Shown here: one piece after another, positions 1-6,801 of the stretch
How the letters are laid out: each line of letters opens with the position of its first letter
Position numbering within the stretch: the stretch's first letter is position 1
Assembly: GCA_022353185.1 (NCBI GenBank)
Contig: JAKRWB010000269.1
Location: forward strand, 1-14,549
Source: ANME-2 cluster archaeon
GTDB taxonomy: Archaea; Halobacteriota; Methanosarcinia; Methanosarcinales; Methanocomedenaceae
Direction of reading: 5' to 3'
Length of the DNA stretch: 14,549 bases
Notes under the pieces: generated by a model
Told to the model about the DNA's origin: nothing
What the model saw: the letters and a program-made list of their open reading frames with translations, nothing else
Databases searched by the model: none
Translations under genes and position numbers: made by a program

Positions 1-2
1 GA

Positions 3-86
3 GTTAGTAAGAGTTTTTGTATGCCTTCTCTTTCAGAATTGATTGAAGCGAAAAAAATTGAAGATATCAATATCGATGCGGGTTAA
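3..86 (+). CDS. C-terminal tail of an unidentified protein, cut by the window edge
   Basis: An open frame enters from the left edge and ends at TAA (84-86). The 27 visible residues are hydrophilic and end in EAKKIEDINIDAG, which looks like a real protein tail rather than noise, with helical heptad-like spacing. An internal ATG lies at residue 7. I do not recognise the family. It converges on the helicase gene, so it would be the left neighbour of the putative origin and possibly part of the same mobile element. The short visible length keeps confidence low. Confidence 0.3.
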   Translation, partial: VSKSFCMPSLSELIEAKKIEDINIDAG

Positions 87-201
87 AGGAAGATAATTAT
101 ATTAATCTTGGAATTATTACCAATCTATTTGTAGTGTTGCTTTTCGATTTAAAATAGTGCTAGTTACCCTCAAATTTGAAGTGGATACCAGAAATACCTT
201 A

Positions 202-379
202 AAGTGTCAATTTCTATATTTACCTTATTTTCACCCCTTTTTTTGACACTTCATCTCTTCAATGCAATTTTATAAGTCCCCTATTGATATCCCTTTTACT
301 AATTTTTGACACTTCCGCTCTGAAAATCAACATATGGGTATAGAAAAATTGACTTGTTTAGAACGTCTTCAAGTGTCAA
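202..379. repeat. Four iteron-like copies of AAGTGTCAA / TTGACACTT
   Basis: The exact 9-mer occurs four times: forward at 202-210, inverted at 243-251 and 306-314, forward at 371-379. Two inverted copies share the longer core TTTTTGACACTTC. Start-to-start spacing is 41, 63 and 65 bases. The copies fill the gap between two convergent genes, where no gene promoter is needed, so a gene operator is a poorer explanation than a replication-initiator site. The next gene encodes a replicative helicase, which fits iterons. Confidence 0.6.
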
Positions 380-380
380 A

Positions 381-443
381 ATCTTTAAATATATATTAAT
401 TAAATCAATTAAAAATATTTAAAATTAACAAAAAGAATTAAGA
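381..443. other. Very A/T-rich block next to the iterons (candidate unwinding element)
   Basis: Only about four G or C bases occur in roughly 60 positions, directly beside the last iteron-like repeat and ending at the helicase stop codon. Iterons next to an A/T-rich tract are the usual layout of plasmid and viral origins. That this is an origin is inference; the block could also be a T-rich transcription terminator for the minus-strand helicase gene. Confidence 0.4.
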
Positions 444-2237
444 TCAACCAGTGAATTGTAACCCTGTGAATACGTGAATATTCCCTTTAGTACTTTCATC
501 GTATTTTAGTTGCCTTGCAGACAGTAAGAACATTTTCAATGGCTTTGGTAAAATATCACCTGCGTTACACCAGTGTTTGTAAAGTTCATACAATGCTTTA
601 ACAGGCATATTCCAACCCGGAGTTATTTCGGTTTTAGTAAGTAAGAATTCACTTACATCAGAACCTTTCAATAAAGCCAAATCTTTCCGCACTTGGTCTG
701 CATTCGGTGCGTATTTGAAATCCCCGCGTTCAAGTAATGGCGGTATCAGTTTAACCAGTACATTGAAAAGACCTGATAATTCTTCAGGAGAGTTAAGACT
801 CGCCATGAATTCTTTTTCGAATGGTTCACTATTTTCACCTTTGGTAGAGTACCAGGGGGTAACTTTTAATCTACGAAACGGCCCATCACTTACGTTTGTT
901 GATTCGGGTATCTCATTCATAGAGAAGAACATCTTTGCTTCATTATCAAGAGTAAATGGTCTATCGTAGATGTTTCGAACTGTTCTTTTATCTCCACCAG
1001 TTACTGCATCAATGAAGTCGAATGATGTTTTCTTTGATGGTATATCTCCACATTCGTTTAACTTCTTACCGTACAATCCTGCTTGTGAATAATTTTTATC
1101 CTGTTCCAAGTCCTGTAAACTGACATGGGATACATTATTTACGCCGAGTAAAGCAACGAGTATATTTATCACTGTACCCTTACCATTACCACCAGAGCCG
1201 AACCAGAAGAACATTCTCTGTATAGGATATCCGGATACGAAACAATACGCCATTTCTTCAAGTATATCATCTCTCATTATCTCATCAGGTTGTGCCCATT
1301 CAAGATACGTCAATATGTTAGGACAGGTCGCATCTTGGTCATAATCTATATTCATGGCGTATGTGAATAGACTATTGACGTTGTGCGGTCTGAACTCTTG
1401 GGTATTGTAATTAAAGATACCATTGTTCAAATTCAAGTCACCGTTAGGTTTATTAAAAAGTTCTCTTTTAATAAGAGTTTTCATTCTAATGGATTCAAGA
1501 CTTTCATTAACGTAGTGCTTACTACTGTAATGTCCAAGGGTTTCTCGAATCATAATGTTGACATCATCTTTAGATTCAACATAGATGCCGTTATCATAAC
1601 TGAACAGGTCTTTAGTGTCCTCAATAGCAAGAATATTAGAAGATAGATGCTCAATGTAACGAGTGATGATATAATTGGCAATCGCTTCAGAGTTGAAAAT
1701 CTTTTTCTTACCTTCCATAAAGAAGAACCAAGGAGATTTTTCAAGTGCTTTGGAATCAGCGTATGCCTTTTTGTAAAGCCAATCTATATCATCATCATCC
1801 AAATTACTGATTATATGTTTAATGAGATTTATACCATCTCTCGGCTTCTTAACGACATCAAATTTAATCATTTCTTTAACGAGTCTGCGTAGTGTTCTTT
1901 CTTCTATCTTATCGATTGCGTTTCTGGTACGCTTTTCTGAACTATCTACAACTTCATCTAACTCATTCAGTTTCCACAGCAGAGTATTCCATGTATTCTC
2001 ATTACGGTAGTGAGCCATATGGACATTACTACCGCCATTGAAATTGAAAAAGAGTGCGTTGATTTTTTTTTCACAGTCATGACCGTTGCTGTCTTTGAAG
2101 AATACAGTCTGTTCTCCACGCATCATAGTTACAGGAGAGTTCAATATTGTTTTACCCTTATGATTTATTTGTGTGGTTTGTTCGTCTTTCGATACAGGTT
2201 CACATTCATTTACAGGTGTGATTGGGGTTTCTGTCAT
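444..2237 (-). CDS. D5/P4-type SF3 replicative helicase (phage/plasmid primase-family protein)
   Basis: 597 residues. The C-terminal half is a superfamily 3 DNA helicase as in poxvirus D5 and phage P4 alpha: Walker A GSGGNGKGT at 347-355, an acidic Walker B-like stretch LNECGDIP at 393-400, the sensor-type MFFSMNEIP with Asn441 at 436-444, and an arginine-finger-like GPFRR at 452-456. Residues about 180-320 resemble the D5_N domain (SYDNGIYV; LNNGIFNYNT). The last 60 residues could form a winged helix. Residues 1-180 show no primase signature that I can identify, so it may be helicase only. The protein would unwind the origin of a plasmid or virus. Start chosen at an ATG with GAGG eight bases upstream; stop is TGA. 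Lower G/C content than the downstream chromosomal block and the nearby CopG gene support a mobile origin. Confidence 0.88.
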   Translation of the reverse strand: MTETPITPVNECEPVSKDEQTTQINHKGKTILNSPVTMMRGEQTVFFKDSNGHDCEKKINALFFNFNGGSNVHMAHYRNENTWNTLLWKLNELDEVVDSSEKRTRNAIDKIEERTLRRLVKEMIKFDVVKKPRDGINLIKHIISNLDDDDIDWLYKKAYADSKALEKSPWFFFMEGKKKIFNSEAIANYIITRYIEHLSSNILAIEDTKDLFSYDNGIYVESKDDVNIMIRETLGHYSSKHYVNESLESIRMKTLIKRELFNKPNGDLNLNNGIFNYNTQEFRPHNVNSLFTYAMNIDYDQDATCPNILTYLEWAQPDEIMRDDILEEMAYCFVSGYPIQRMFFWFGSGGNGKGTVINILVALLGVNNVSHVSLQDLEQDKNYSQAGLYGKKLNECGDIPSKKTSFDFIDAVTGGDKRTVRNIYDRPFTLDNEAKMFFSMNEIPESTNVSDGPFRRLKVTPWYSTKGENSEPFEKEFMASLNSPEELSGLFNVLVKLIPPLLERGDFKYAPNADQVRKDLALLKGSDVSEFLLTKTEITPGWNMPVKALYELYKHWCNAGDILPKPLKMFLLSARQLKYDESTKGNIHVFTGLQFTG

Positions 2238-2245
2238 CTTAATTC

Positions 2246-2265
2246 CTCTGCATTATATTACAGAG
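2246..2265 (-). promoter_or_regulatory. Short stem-loop abutting the helicase ribosome binding site
   Basis: CTCTG (2246-2250) and CAGAG (2261-2265) are 5-base inverted arms around a 10-base A/T-rich loop. On the minus strand, one arm overlaps the GAGG of the helicase ribosome binding site, so folding of the mRNA could mask it. The stem is short and may be chance. Confidence 0.3.
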
Positions 2266-2351
2266 CAACCAGCGCAAACCTTATAACTGAAAAAATCAAA
2301 TATAGACTTGCACAGTAGAATTGTGCAATTCTGTATGTTTGCGATTGCTCT
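2262..2351. repeat. Nested inverted repeats between the CopG-like and helicase genes
   Basis: Outer arms: AGAGCAA-CCAG-CGCAAAC (2262-2279) and its inverted counterpart GTTTGCG-A-TTGCTCT (2337-2351). The two 7-base half-sites are perfect in each arm; only the spacer differs (4 bases versus 1). Inside are two overlapping palindromes: TTGCACA/TGTGCAA (2308-2314, 2322-2328) and AGAATTG-TG-CAATTCT (2317-2332). The region holds the presumed helicase promoter, so a dimeric repressor operator or a second initiator site fits. Confidence 0.6.
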
Positions 2352-2384
2352 CTTACGGGGGGGCAGTCCTTCTTCTTATTATTT

Positions 2385-2537
2385 TCAGGCGATTCTCAAT
2401 CTTTGTTCTTCAGCAGTCAGCATCTTATCGAGAGTGTCATTTATGAAGGCACTCCTGCTGATTCTACCTCTTACCGTCTCAATTCTGGTAAGTATATCTA
2501 CATCAAATGCTACTGACGTGGCTTTCTTTCGTGTCAT
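2385..2537 (-). CDS. Ribbon-helix-helix (CopG/Arc-type) transcriptional regulator
   Basis: 50 residues from the ATG at 2537. The protein has the RHH layout: basic N-terminus MTRKK, a beta strand (ATSVAFDVD, residues 6-14), helix A (ILTRIETVRG), a short turn (RISR) and helix B (SAFINDTLDKML). RHH proteins bind DNA as dimers through the strand, and plasmid CopG controls copy number. The frame is open 32 residues further upstream, but that extension is A/T-driven (I/Y/K-rich) and overlaps the TATA-like box and repeats, so I prefer the internal ATG, which has AAGGT just upstream. Stop is TGA. It lies 147 bases upstream of the helicase on the same strand and probably regulates itself and the helicase. 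Confidence 0.75.
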   Translation of the reverse strand: MTRKKATSVAFDVDILTRIETVRGRISRSAFINDTLDKMLTAEEQRLRIA

Positions 2538-2560
2538 CTTATTTACCTTCTTTGATTTAT

Positions 2561-2591
2561 TAACAATATATCTTATAACGTAACAATATAT
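2561..2591. promoter_or_regulatory. Tandem operator-like repeats upstream of the CopG-type gene
   Basis: TAACAATATAT occurs exactly twice, at 2561-2571 and 2581-2591, with a 20-base period (about two helix turns). The copies lie 24-54 bases before the regulator start and downstream of a TATA-like box, so bound protein would cover the transcription start. Tandem same-face sites are typical of cooperative RHH autorepression. The A/T-rich background weakens the case slightly. Confidence 0.45.
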
Positions 2592-2606
2592 ATCATTTAA
2601 AATAAT

Positions 2607-2616
2607 AATATAAAAA
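2607..2616 (-). promoter_or_regulatory. TATA-like box for the CopG-type gene
   Basis: The minus strand reads TTTTTATATT, close to the archaeal TATA consensus. Transcription would start about 25 bases downstream, near 2580, leaving a leader of roughly 45 bases before the ATG at 2537. Confidence 0.4.
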
Positions 2617-2654
2617 CCTTTCTGCAACTTCATAACTGTCTCAAAGTCTCTACA

Positions 2655-2789
2655 TAACGGTTTTCAAAGTGTTTTTTTTTCATGGCCGTTACGCTTTTCC
2701 GTTCAAAAAGTGTTCAAACACAAACTTATTAAGAAAGTTTTAGAATCAAACATTTCTTCGTTATAGGTTCGCAGTCCGATATCGAACCT
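2655..2789. repeat. Non-coding boundary region with short repeats and a hairpin
   Basis: The 300 bases between the CopG start (2537) and the methylthiotransferase stop (2840) hold no gene. TAACGG (2655-2660) and CCGTTA (2686-2691) form an inverted pair, and a further CCGTT lies at 2699-2703. GTTCAAA is repeated at 2701-2707 and 2712-2718. AGGTTCG (2765-2771) pairs perfectly with CGAACCT (2783-2789) around an 11-base loop. The edge of the mobile element probably falls here because conserved chromosomal genes begin immediately to the right. I see no tRNA fragment. Confidence 0.35.
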
Positions 2790-2839
2790 TCTTTAATACT
2801 TATCATCCCGTAGTAAGATTTCAGGGGTGTTATGATATC

Positions 2840-4102
2840 TTAATCTAATAGAAAGTCTTTTTTTAAAGAACCTATGAGATAAGTGGTAGTTGAATCAACA
2901 ATTATTACGTTATGCCACTCCCCCAGCGGCAGATTTTCACTTACTGCTACGATGTTATAGTAAATATCCCGCCCGATAGTAGAATTATTCTTACCTGCTT
3001 CGGTGGTAAGTATGCGGCTTTGCTCTCCTATCTTCTTTTGTAACAGTTTCCGGTTCAGACTATGATGTGAGTTTGTGAGTGTTCTGGAGCGCTCTTTTTT
3101 CTGCCAGTCAGGCATATCGTGCAGCAGGGATGCTGAGGTTTTAGGTCGTGAGGAGTATCTGGTAATGTTGACCTTTTGAGGTTTTATATCTTCCAGCAGC
3201 TTTAGCGTTGCATTAAAATCCTCATCGGTCTCAGTAGGATATCCTACGATAAAATCCGTCGACAGGATGATATGGGGGAACTTTTGCCTGAATGTCTGCA
3301 CGATGTGTTTGAACTCGTCAACGGTATGCTTGCGGTTCATGGATTCCAGTACCCTGTCAGAACCGGACTGGATTGGTAAGTGCAGGAATTTGAATATGTG
3401 CGGGTCTTTGAATGCGTTAGCTACCTCATCAACAATATCAAGCACAGTGAATGGATTCATCATCCCCACTCTTATCATATGGTCGCCATAAATAGTGGTT
3501 ATTGCTTTAAGGAGGTCAGGCAGCCGGTCTCCCGTATCCAGTCCGTAGGCTGCAACATCCTGTGAGGTTAACTGGAGTTCCCTGGCACCCTCTGCTATCA
3601 AAGACCCGAGTTCATTTACGATTTCTGGTATGGGACGGCTTATTAGTTCACCCCGGGCCTGCCTGACAATGCAGTACGAACAATGTCCCAGGCAGCCCTG
3701 TGAAATGCTGACCACCCCGGTCACACCTTCAACCATGGATGCGCCGATGTATGAATCAGATGAGGGAGATATTTCACTATCCCCTTTCCCTGCAATATCA
3801 GTTATGTCTTCCAGGGAGGATGGTGTAATTGTCCGGCAGTCAATTCCTTCAAGCGTATCGGGTTGGGCTGCAGGCAGGCATCCTGCCACAATAACTTGTT
3901 TTCCTGCACCTGATACCGAGCGGATGTATTTCAGGACGTTACGCTGGGTAGTCTGGGTGACTGTACAGGTGTTCACCAACACCATATCGGCAGAATCATC
4001 AGTATCTGTAAAAGTATGGCCACTGGCAGTTAGCAGTTGTCTCATCCTGAGACTGTCGGCCTTGTTGGCGGTGCAGCCGAATGTCTTAATATGTATCCTC
4101 AT
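2840..4102 (-). CDS. tRNA t6A37 methylthiotransferase, e-MtaB/CDKAL1 type (radical SAM)
   Basis: 420 residues, full family length. It would add a methylthio group to N6-threonylcarbamoyladenosine at position 37 of ANN-decoding tRNAs (ms2t6A). The N-terminal UPF0004 domain has FGCTANKAD with Cys10, then Cys46 (VNTCTV) and Cys75 (AGCLP), which would hold the auxiliary 4Fe-4S cluster. The radical SAM motif CLGHCSYC gives Cys137, Cys141 and Cys144. The central barrel has LHLPIQSGSDRVL and STDFIVGYPTET, typical of MiaB/MtaB proteins. A TRAM-like RNA-binding domain lies at about 358-415. The frame starts 14 bases after the purP stop, so the two are probably co-transcribed; no strong Shine-Dalgarno site is visible. 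The family is certain; the exact base modified rests on archaeal e-MtaB assignment. Confidence 0.9.
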   Translation of the reverse strand: MRIHIKTFGCTANKADSLRMRQLLTASGHTFTDTDDSADMVLVNTCTVTQTTQRNVLKYIRSVSGAGKQVIVAGCLPAAQPDTLEGIDCRTITPSSLEDITDIAGKGDSEISPSSDSYIGASMVEGVTGVVSISQGCLGHCSYCIVRQARGELISRPIPEIVNELGSLIAEGARELQLTSQDVAAYGLDTGDRLPDLLKAITTIYGDHMIRVGMMNPFTVLDIVDEVANAFKDPHIFKFLHLPIQSGSDRVLESMNRKHTVDEFKHIVQTFRQKFPHIILSTDFIVGYPTETDEDFNATLKLLEDIKPQKVNITRYSSRPKTSASLLHDMPDWQKKERSRTLTNSHHSLNRKLLQKKIGEQSRILTTEAGKNNSTIGRDIYYNIVAVSENLPLGEWHNVIIVDSTTTYLIGSLKKDFLLD

Positions 4103-4116
4103 TCTGTAGGCAGAAT

Positions 4117-5274
4117 TTAGGTTACTATCATATCAAGTCTGTCCATCTCGATGGCGTTACTAATTTCCATGGCCAGCCGTCTACCTGAACTCATTGGCTC
4201 GCGCCAGACCGTATTGCCGTAGGGGTGTCCAACCGACATGTGGACATTGGTGCCACCGCCTACCCTTGGTGCCACGTCATAGATATGAAAATTCAGGTCC
4301 TTATCCACACATGTCTGCAGGCAGAAGGGGCCGATGATGCCGGGGTCGTAGTGTTTCTGGGTGGCTGCCACATATTTTTCTGCCATTTCGAAAGCTTCTT
4401 CAAGCAGGGATTCACGGAGAGTGGCTGAGTTGTGACCGCAAACCGTGTATTCAGGGGTTATCTGGTGGGGTTTAAGTGTCATCTGCTGGGGTGCAGGCAG
4501 CCTGACATGACCGTCCAGGCTGGTCTCGAACCGCCAGTCGATTCCCAGAAGTTCCAGGGGGCTGACTTCTTCCTCGATTGGCGAGTAAAAGAAATCCAGG
4601 TTGAAGACCGGGCCGATAATGTAACGCTCGATACGGGCTTTGTCTAATGCTTCCTGGGTGATGACGTTCTGGGCCAGCAGTGATTCTGATTTTTCCACAT
4701 ATTCGGCATAGGATGCAACTGAGAAAAAGCCGCGCTCTAATTTCTTAACAGCATGGGGTAGTTTTACCATCACCAGTTCATCGATATCCTGTGGGTCGTT
4801 CAGTTTTTCCGGATAAGGCAGTCCTGCTTTGTCCAGCAGCCAGTAGTAGTCCTGCTCTTCGCCCCGTTCCTCACTGCGCAGTAAGTTCCTGCTTCCCACC
4901 AGCGGGACCCTAAAATCATCTTCTACCGCGTCTATGCCGCAATATGAAGTGAATGAACGGTTGGGGATGAACAGTACGTTGTTGTCTATGAGGGCCTGCT
5001 GTGCATCAGGCTGGAGTATCTCGTCGAATCGGTCGTATACAACCCAATCGTCTACCACGCCGCGCAGGACGTTGCCGTCTTCATCGCACGTGGTTCTGAA
5101 ATATTTGGTATAGGTCTGCTCACGGCCACTTCGGCATACGGCATAAGTGCGAAAGCCTTCTTCTACGGCTCCGTCGAATACGTCCAGGGCTGAGTGGGAT
5201 GCAATGGTCCCTATCTTGTATTCTGTGGAGTTGTATTCCTGCAGGACTTCGATAATTTCGTTTCTGTCAATCAT
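4117..5274 (-). CDS. purP: 5-formaminoimidazole-4-carboxamide ribotide synthetase (formate-dependent, PurP)
   Basis: 385 residues. PurP makes FAICAR from AICAR, formate and ATP, the archaeal replacement for the folate-dependent PurH step of purine synthesis; it acts in the cytoplasm. Family motifs include IASHSALDVFDGAVEEGF near residues 24-41, the substrate region NRSFTSYCGIDAVE, an ATP-grasp core, and PRVGGGTNVHMSVGHPYGN from residue 336. The frame is open for 28 more residues upstream, but that stretch contains the TATA-like box, and the ATG at 5274 has GAGGG nine bases upstream, so I start there. Stop is TAA. First gene of a pair with the methylthiotransferase; the link is probably just co-expression. 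Confidence 0.93.
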   Translation of the reverse strand: MIDRNEIIEVLQEYNSTEYKIGTIASHSALDVFDGAVEEGFRTYAVCRSGREQTYTKYFRTTCDEDGNVLRGVVDDWVVYDRFDEILQPDAQQALIDNNVLFIPNRSFTSYCGIDAVEDDFRVPLVGSRNLLRSEERGEEQDYYWLLDKAGLPYPEKLNDPQDIDELVMVKLPHAVKKLERGFFSVASYAEYVEKSESLLAQNVITQEALDKARIERYIIGPVFNLDFFYSPIEEEVSPLELLGIDWRFETSLDGHVRLPAPQQMTLKPHQITPEYTVCGHNSATLRESLLEEAFEMAEKYVAATQKHYDPGIIGPFCLQTCVDKDLNFHIYDVAPRVGGGTNVHMSVGHPYGNTVWREPMSSGRRLAMEISNAIEMDRLDMIVT

Positions 5275-5332
5275 TTTGAGTTGCCCTCTTAAAGGATAAA
5301 TGTTGAATAATGTGAAGCTAAAAGATAGGAGA

Positions 5333-5341
5333 TTATAAAAA
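5333..5341 (-). promoter_or_regulatory. TATA box of the purP transcript
   Basis: The minus strand reads TTTTTATAA. Transcription would start near 5308-5310, giving a leader of about 35 bases that contains the GAGGG ribosome binding site. Its position inside the longer open frame supports the shorter PurP start. Confidence 0.5.
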
Positions 5342-5445
5342 GGTGATGTTTTCGTCATTTTCTAGCAGCGAAAGGATAAGGATTAATAAGCTGTAAAACG
5401 AATTGAAATATCCCTAAAAGATTTCTGGAAAATTTTTAACGATAA

Positions 5446-5516
5446 GCGACTGTGGTCTAGCGGTATGACAGAGGCTTCCCAAGCCTCTAATCCGGGTTCG
5501 ATTCCCGGCGGTCGCA
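5446..5516 (+). tRNA. tRNA-Gly (anticodon CCC)
   Basis: 71 bases with a full cloverleaf. The acceptor stem GCGACTG pairs with CGGTCGC (one T-G wobble). The D arm contains GGTCTAGCGGTATGAC. The anticodon stem GAGGC/GCCTC encloses TTCCCAA, so the anticodon is CCC and reads GGG. The T stem CCGGG/CCCGG encloses TTCGATT. Discriminator base is A and CCA is not encoded; there is no intron. It stands alone on the plus strand, divergent from purP. No repeated tRNA 3' end is seen elsewhere in the window, so it does not appear to be the integration site for the left-hand element. Confidence 0.95.
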
Positions 5517-5535
5517 TTTATCTTAATAGTTATAC

Positions 5536-5554
5536 CCCACAGCTCTGCTGTGGG
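5536..5554 (+). terminator. Strong GC hairpin downstream of tRNA-Gly
   Basis: CCCACAGC (5536-5543) and GCTGTGGG (5547-5554) form a perfect 8-base stem with a TCT loop, 20 bases after the tRNA and followed by an A/T-rich tract with six Ts (5570s). It could end the tRNA transcript. The same kind of short perfect hairpin also forms the ends of IS200/IS605 elements, so a leftover transposon end is a real alternative; no TnpA or TnpB sequence is visible beside it. Confidence 0.45.
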
Positions 5555-5588
5555 AAGCTTCATTATATTTTTTGTAAACTATCTTGAT

Positions 5589-5690
5589 ATGCTTAATTCT
5601 ATTATGGAACGAATAAGGGAAGCAATACAGGTCTGCGTTGAATCTGAAGATAATATTCTTCCACTAAATAATGACCTAAGGACGGACTGC
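5589..5690 (+). pseudogene. Fragment resembling the C-terminus of a HicB-family antitoxin
   Basis: In frame from an ATG at 5589, the sequence reads IMERIREAIQVCVESEDN followed by ILPLN. This matches the helical tail common in HicB antitoxins (an NIKEAIE-type helix, then a proline-containing tail). The preceding beta domain of HicB is absent, and the frame then runs into the antisense of the DUF2117 gene, so it is at best a relic. The match is short and made by eye. Confidence 0.3.
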
Positions 5691-5692
5691 CA

Positions 5693-6790
5693 TCAATACC
5701 GTACAACCTCATCCACCAGCCCACCTGCCAGTCCCAGCACATCATCCAGTATCCCCTCAAATCCCATCTCCCCAATCATAATCCGCTCCTTCCCCCCAAA
5801 AATCTCTACCCTTACCCGCCGCCCCACCACATCATCTTTTCCGGGGGCAAGCCTGATGACAACAGACCCGGGCGGCATGTGAGTATGATGGGTTATGCCA
5901 TCCCGGTCACCATCGGTAATACCTATCAAAGGTATGCCCAGCCTGGTCAGCAAATCCCCGGCCACCGCAGTAGTATCATCACCCACAGTCACAGCAACAT
6001 CTGCATCCTTTGCAATTTCAAATGTTTGCTCTGCCGAATGGTCGATAATCACCGCAATTCCTGACACTTTGTGCTCCAGTACCCTGGGGGTAACATCAGC
6101 AGTCCTGAGCAGACCTGACCTCACAATAGCAGTTGAGAGGTCAACACGCTCCAATTTCTCAACACCATGTGTTTTCATCCTGCCGCCCTGAAGTTTAATA
6201 ATTTCGCCACTCCTGGCAACGATACACACCTCATCAGACAAAGCCTTCCCGATTACTATGCCATTAACGGTCACGTATTCACCAGGCCTGACTCCGGCAA
6301 CTCTCCTCATGACCATGTCACCTTTCATCTCGATGCATGTCCGGGATTCTGGCGGCTGGACTACCCTGGCTCCTAACCCATTTTCAAGCTCGCCCAGCAG
6401 GGAATCTGACATTTCAGTCCACGGTATCAGTGAACAGCCACCTTCCCTTGACCGTGTGAACTCAATCTGTATCAGCGATAACGTAAAAGAACCAAGTTTT
6501 TCAAACACCATGCGCCCAAAAGTAAACCCTGATTCTGCACATTTCCCTTCATTGACCAGCAACACCACATCACAACAAGCACCAAGAGCCAGAATAGATT
6601 CGCTGGGCTTCTGGCTAACGCTGATATCAATAACATCTTCCAGTCCCGCATCAATCACGGCTGCCCTGCCCATGGTACCGCCAAGCACAGCCCTGACTTC
6701 ACCGATACCTCCAAGTATCTCAAATACTCTACAGGCTCTCCCTGAATCTATGACCCCTGGTCCGTGGATAACAACACCAATACAGGTCAT
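5693..6790 (-). CDS. DUF2117 family protein of methanogen-lineage archaea, function unknown
   Basis: 365 residues, no signal peptide or membrane segment, so cytoplasmic. Visible features: an N-terminal strand and glycine turn IGVVIHGPGVIDSG (4-17), a second GGTMGRAAVIDAGLEDVIDIS segment (37-57), a middle section with many Cys residues (71, 72, 84, 119), and a conserved-looking C-terminal block VTVGDDTTAVAGDLL (267-281) then GIPLIGITDGDRDG (285-298). The last block has the look of a nucleotide or metal site, but this is inference. I assign it to DUF2117 from memory of this C-terminal signature. It starts 11 bases after the DUF2098 stop and is the last gene of the ppdK run. Stop is TGA. Confidence 0.75.
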   Translation of the reverse strand: MTCIGVVIHGPGVIDSGRACRVFEILGGIGEVRAVLGGTMGRAAVIDAGLEDVIDISVSQKPSESILALGACCDVVLLVNEGKCAESGFTFGRMVFEKLGSFTLSLIQIEFTRSREGGCSLIPWTEMSDSLLGELENGLGARVVQPPESRTCIEMKGDMVMRRVAGVRPGEYVTVNGIVIGKALSDEVCIVARSGEIIKLQGGRMKTHGVEKLERVDLSTAIVRSGLLRTADVTPRVLEHKVSGIAVIIDHSAEQTFEIAKDADVAVTVGDDTTAVAGDLLTRLGIPLIGITDGDRDGITHHTHMPPGSVVIRLAPGKDDVVGRRVRVEIFGGKERIMIGEMGFEGILDDVLGLAGGLVDEVVRY

Positions 6791-6801
6791 GCTGTAAGTG
6801 A

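Noticed and set aside
202..379. CRISPR array
   Set aside because: Repeats are only 9 bases, occur in both orientations and are irregularly spaced; no other regularly spaced repeats were seen in the window.
2538..2633. N-terminal extension of the CopG-type regulator to 82 residues
   Set aside because: It covers the TATA-like box and operator-like repeats and has an A/T-driven composition not seen in RHH proteins.
2765..2789. tRNA T-arm remnant (AGGTTCG...CGAACCT)
   Set aside because: The 11-base loop and the flanks do not fit a T arm or acceptor stem on either strand.
5275..5358. 28-residue N-terminal extension of PurP
   Set aside because: It contains the TATA-like box and lacks family similarity, while the downstream ATG has a good ribosome site.
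5446..5516. tRNA-Gly as integration site of the left-hand element
   Set aside because: purP and the methylthiotransferase lie between, and no duplicated tRNA 3' end is seen near the element.
6258..6797. Plus-strand 179-residue open frame (and those at 7805-8359 and 3630-4109)
   Set aside because: Each lies antisense to a clearly conserved minus-strand gene and has Ser/Pro-rich composition typical of antisense shadows.
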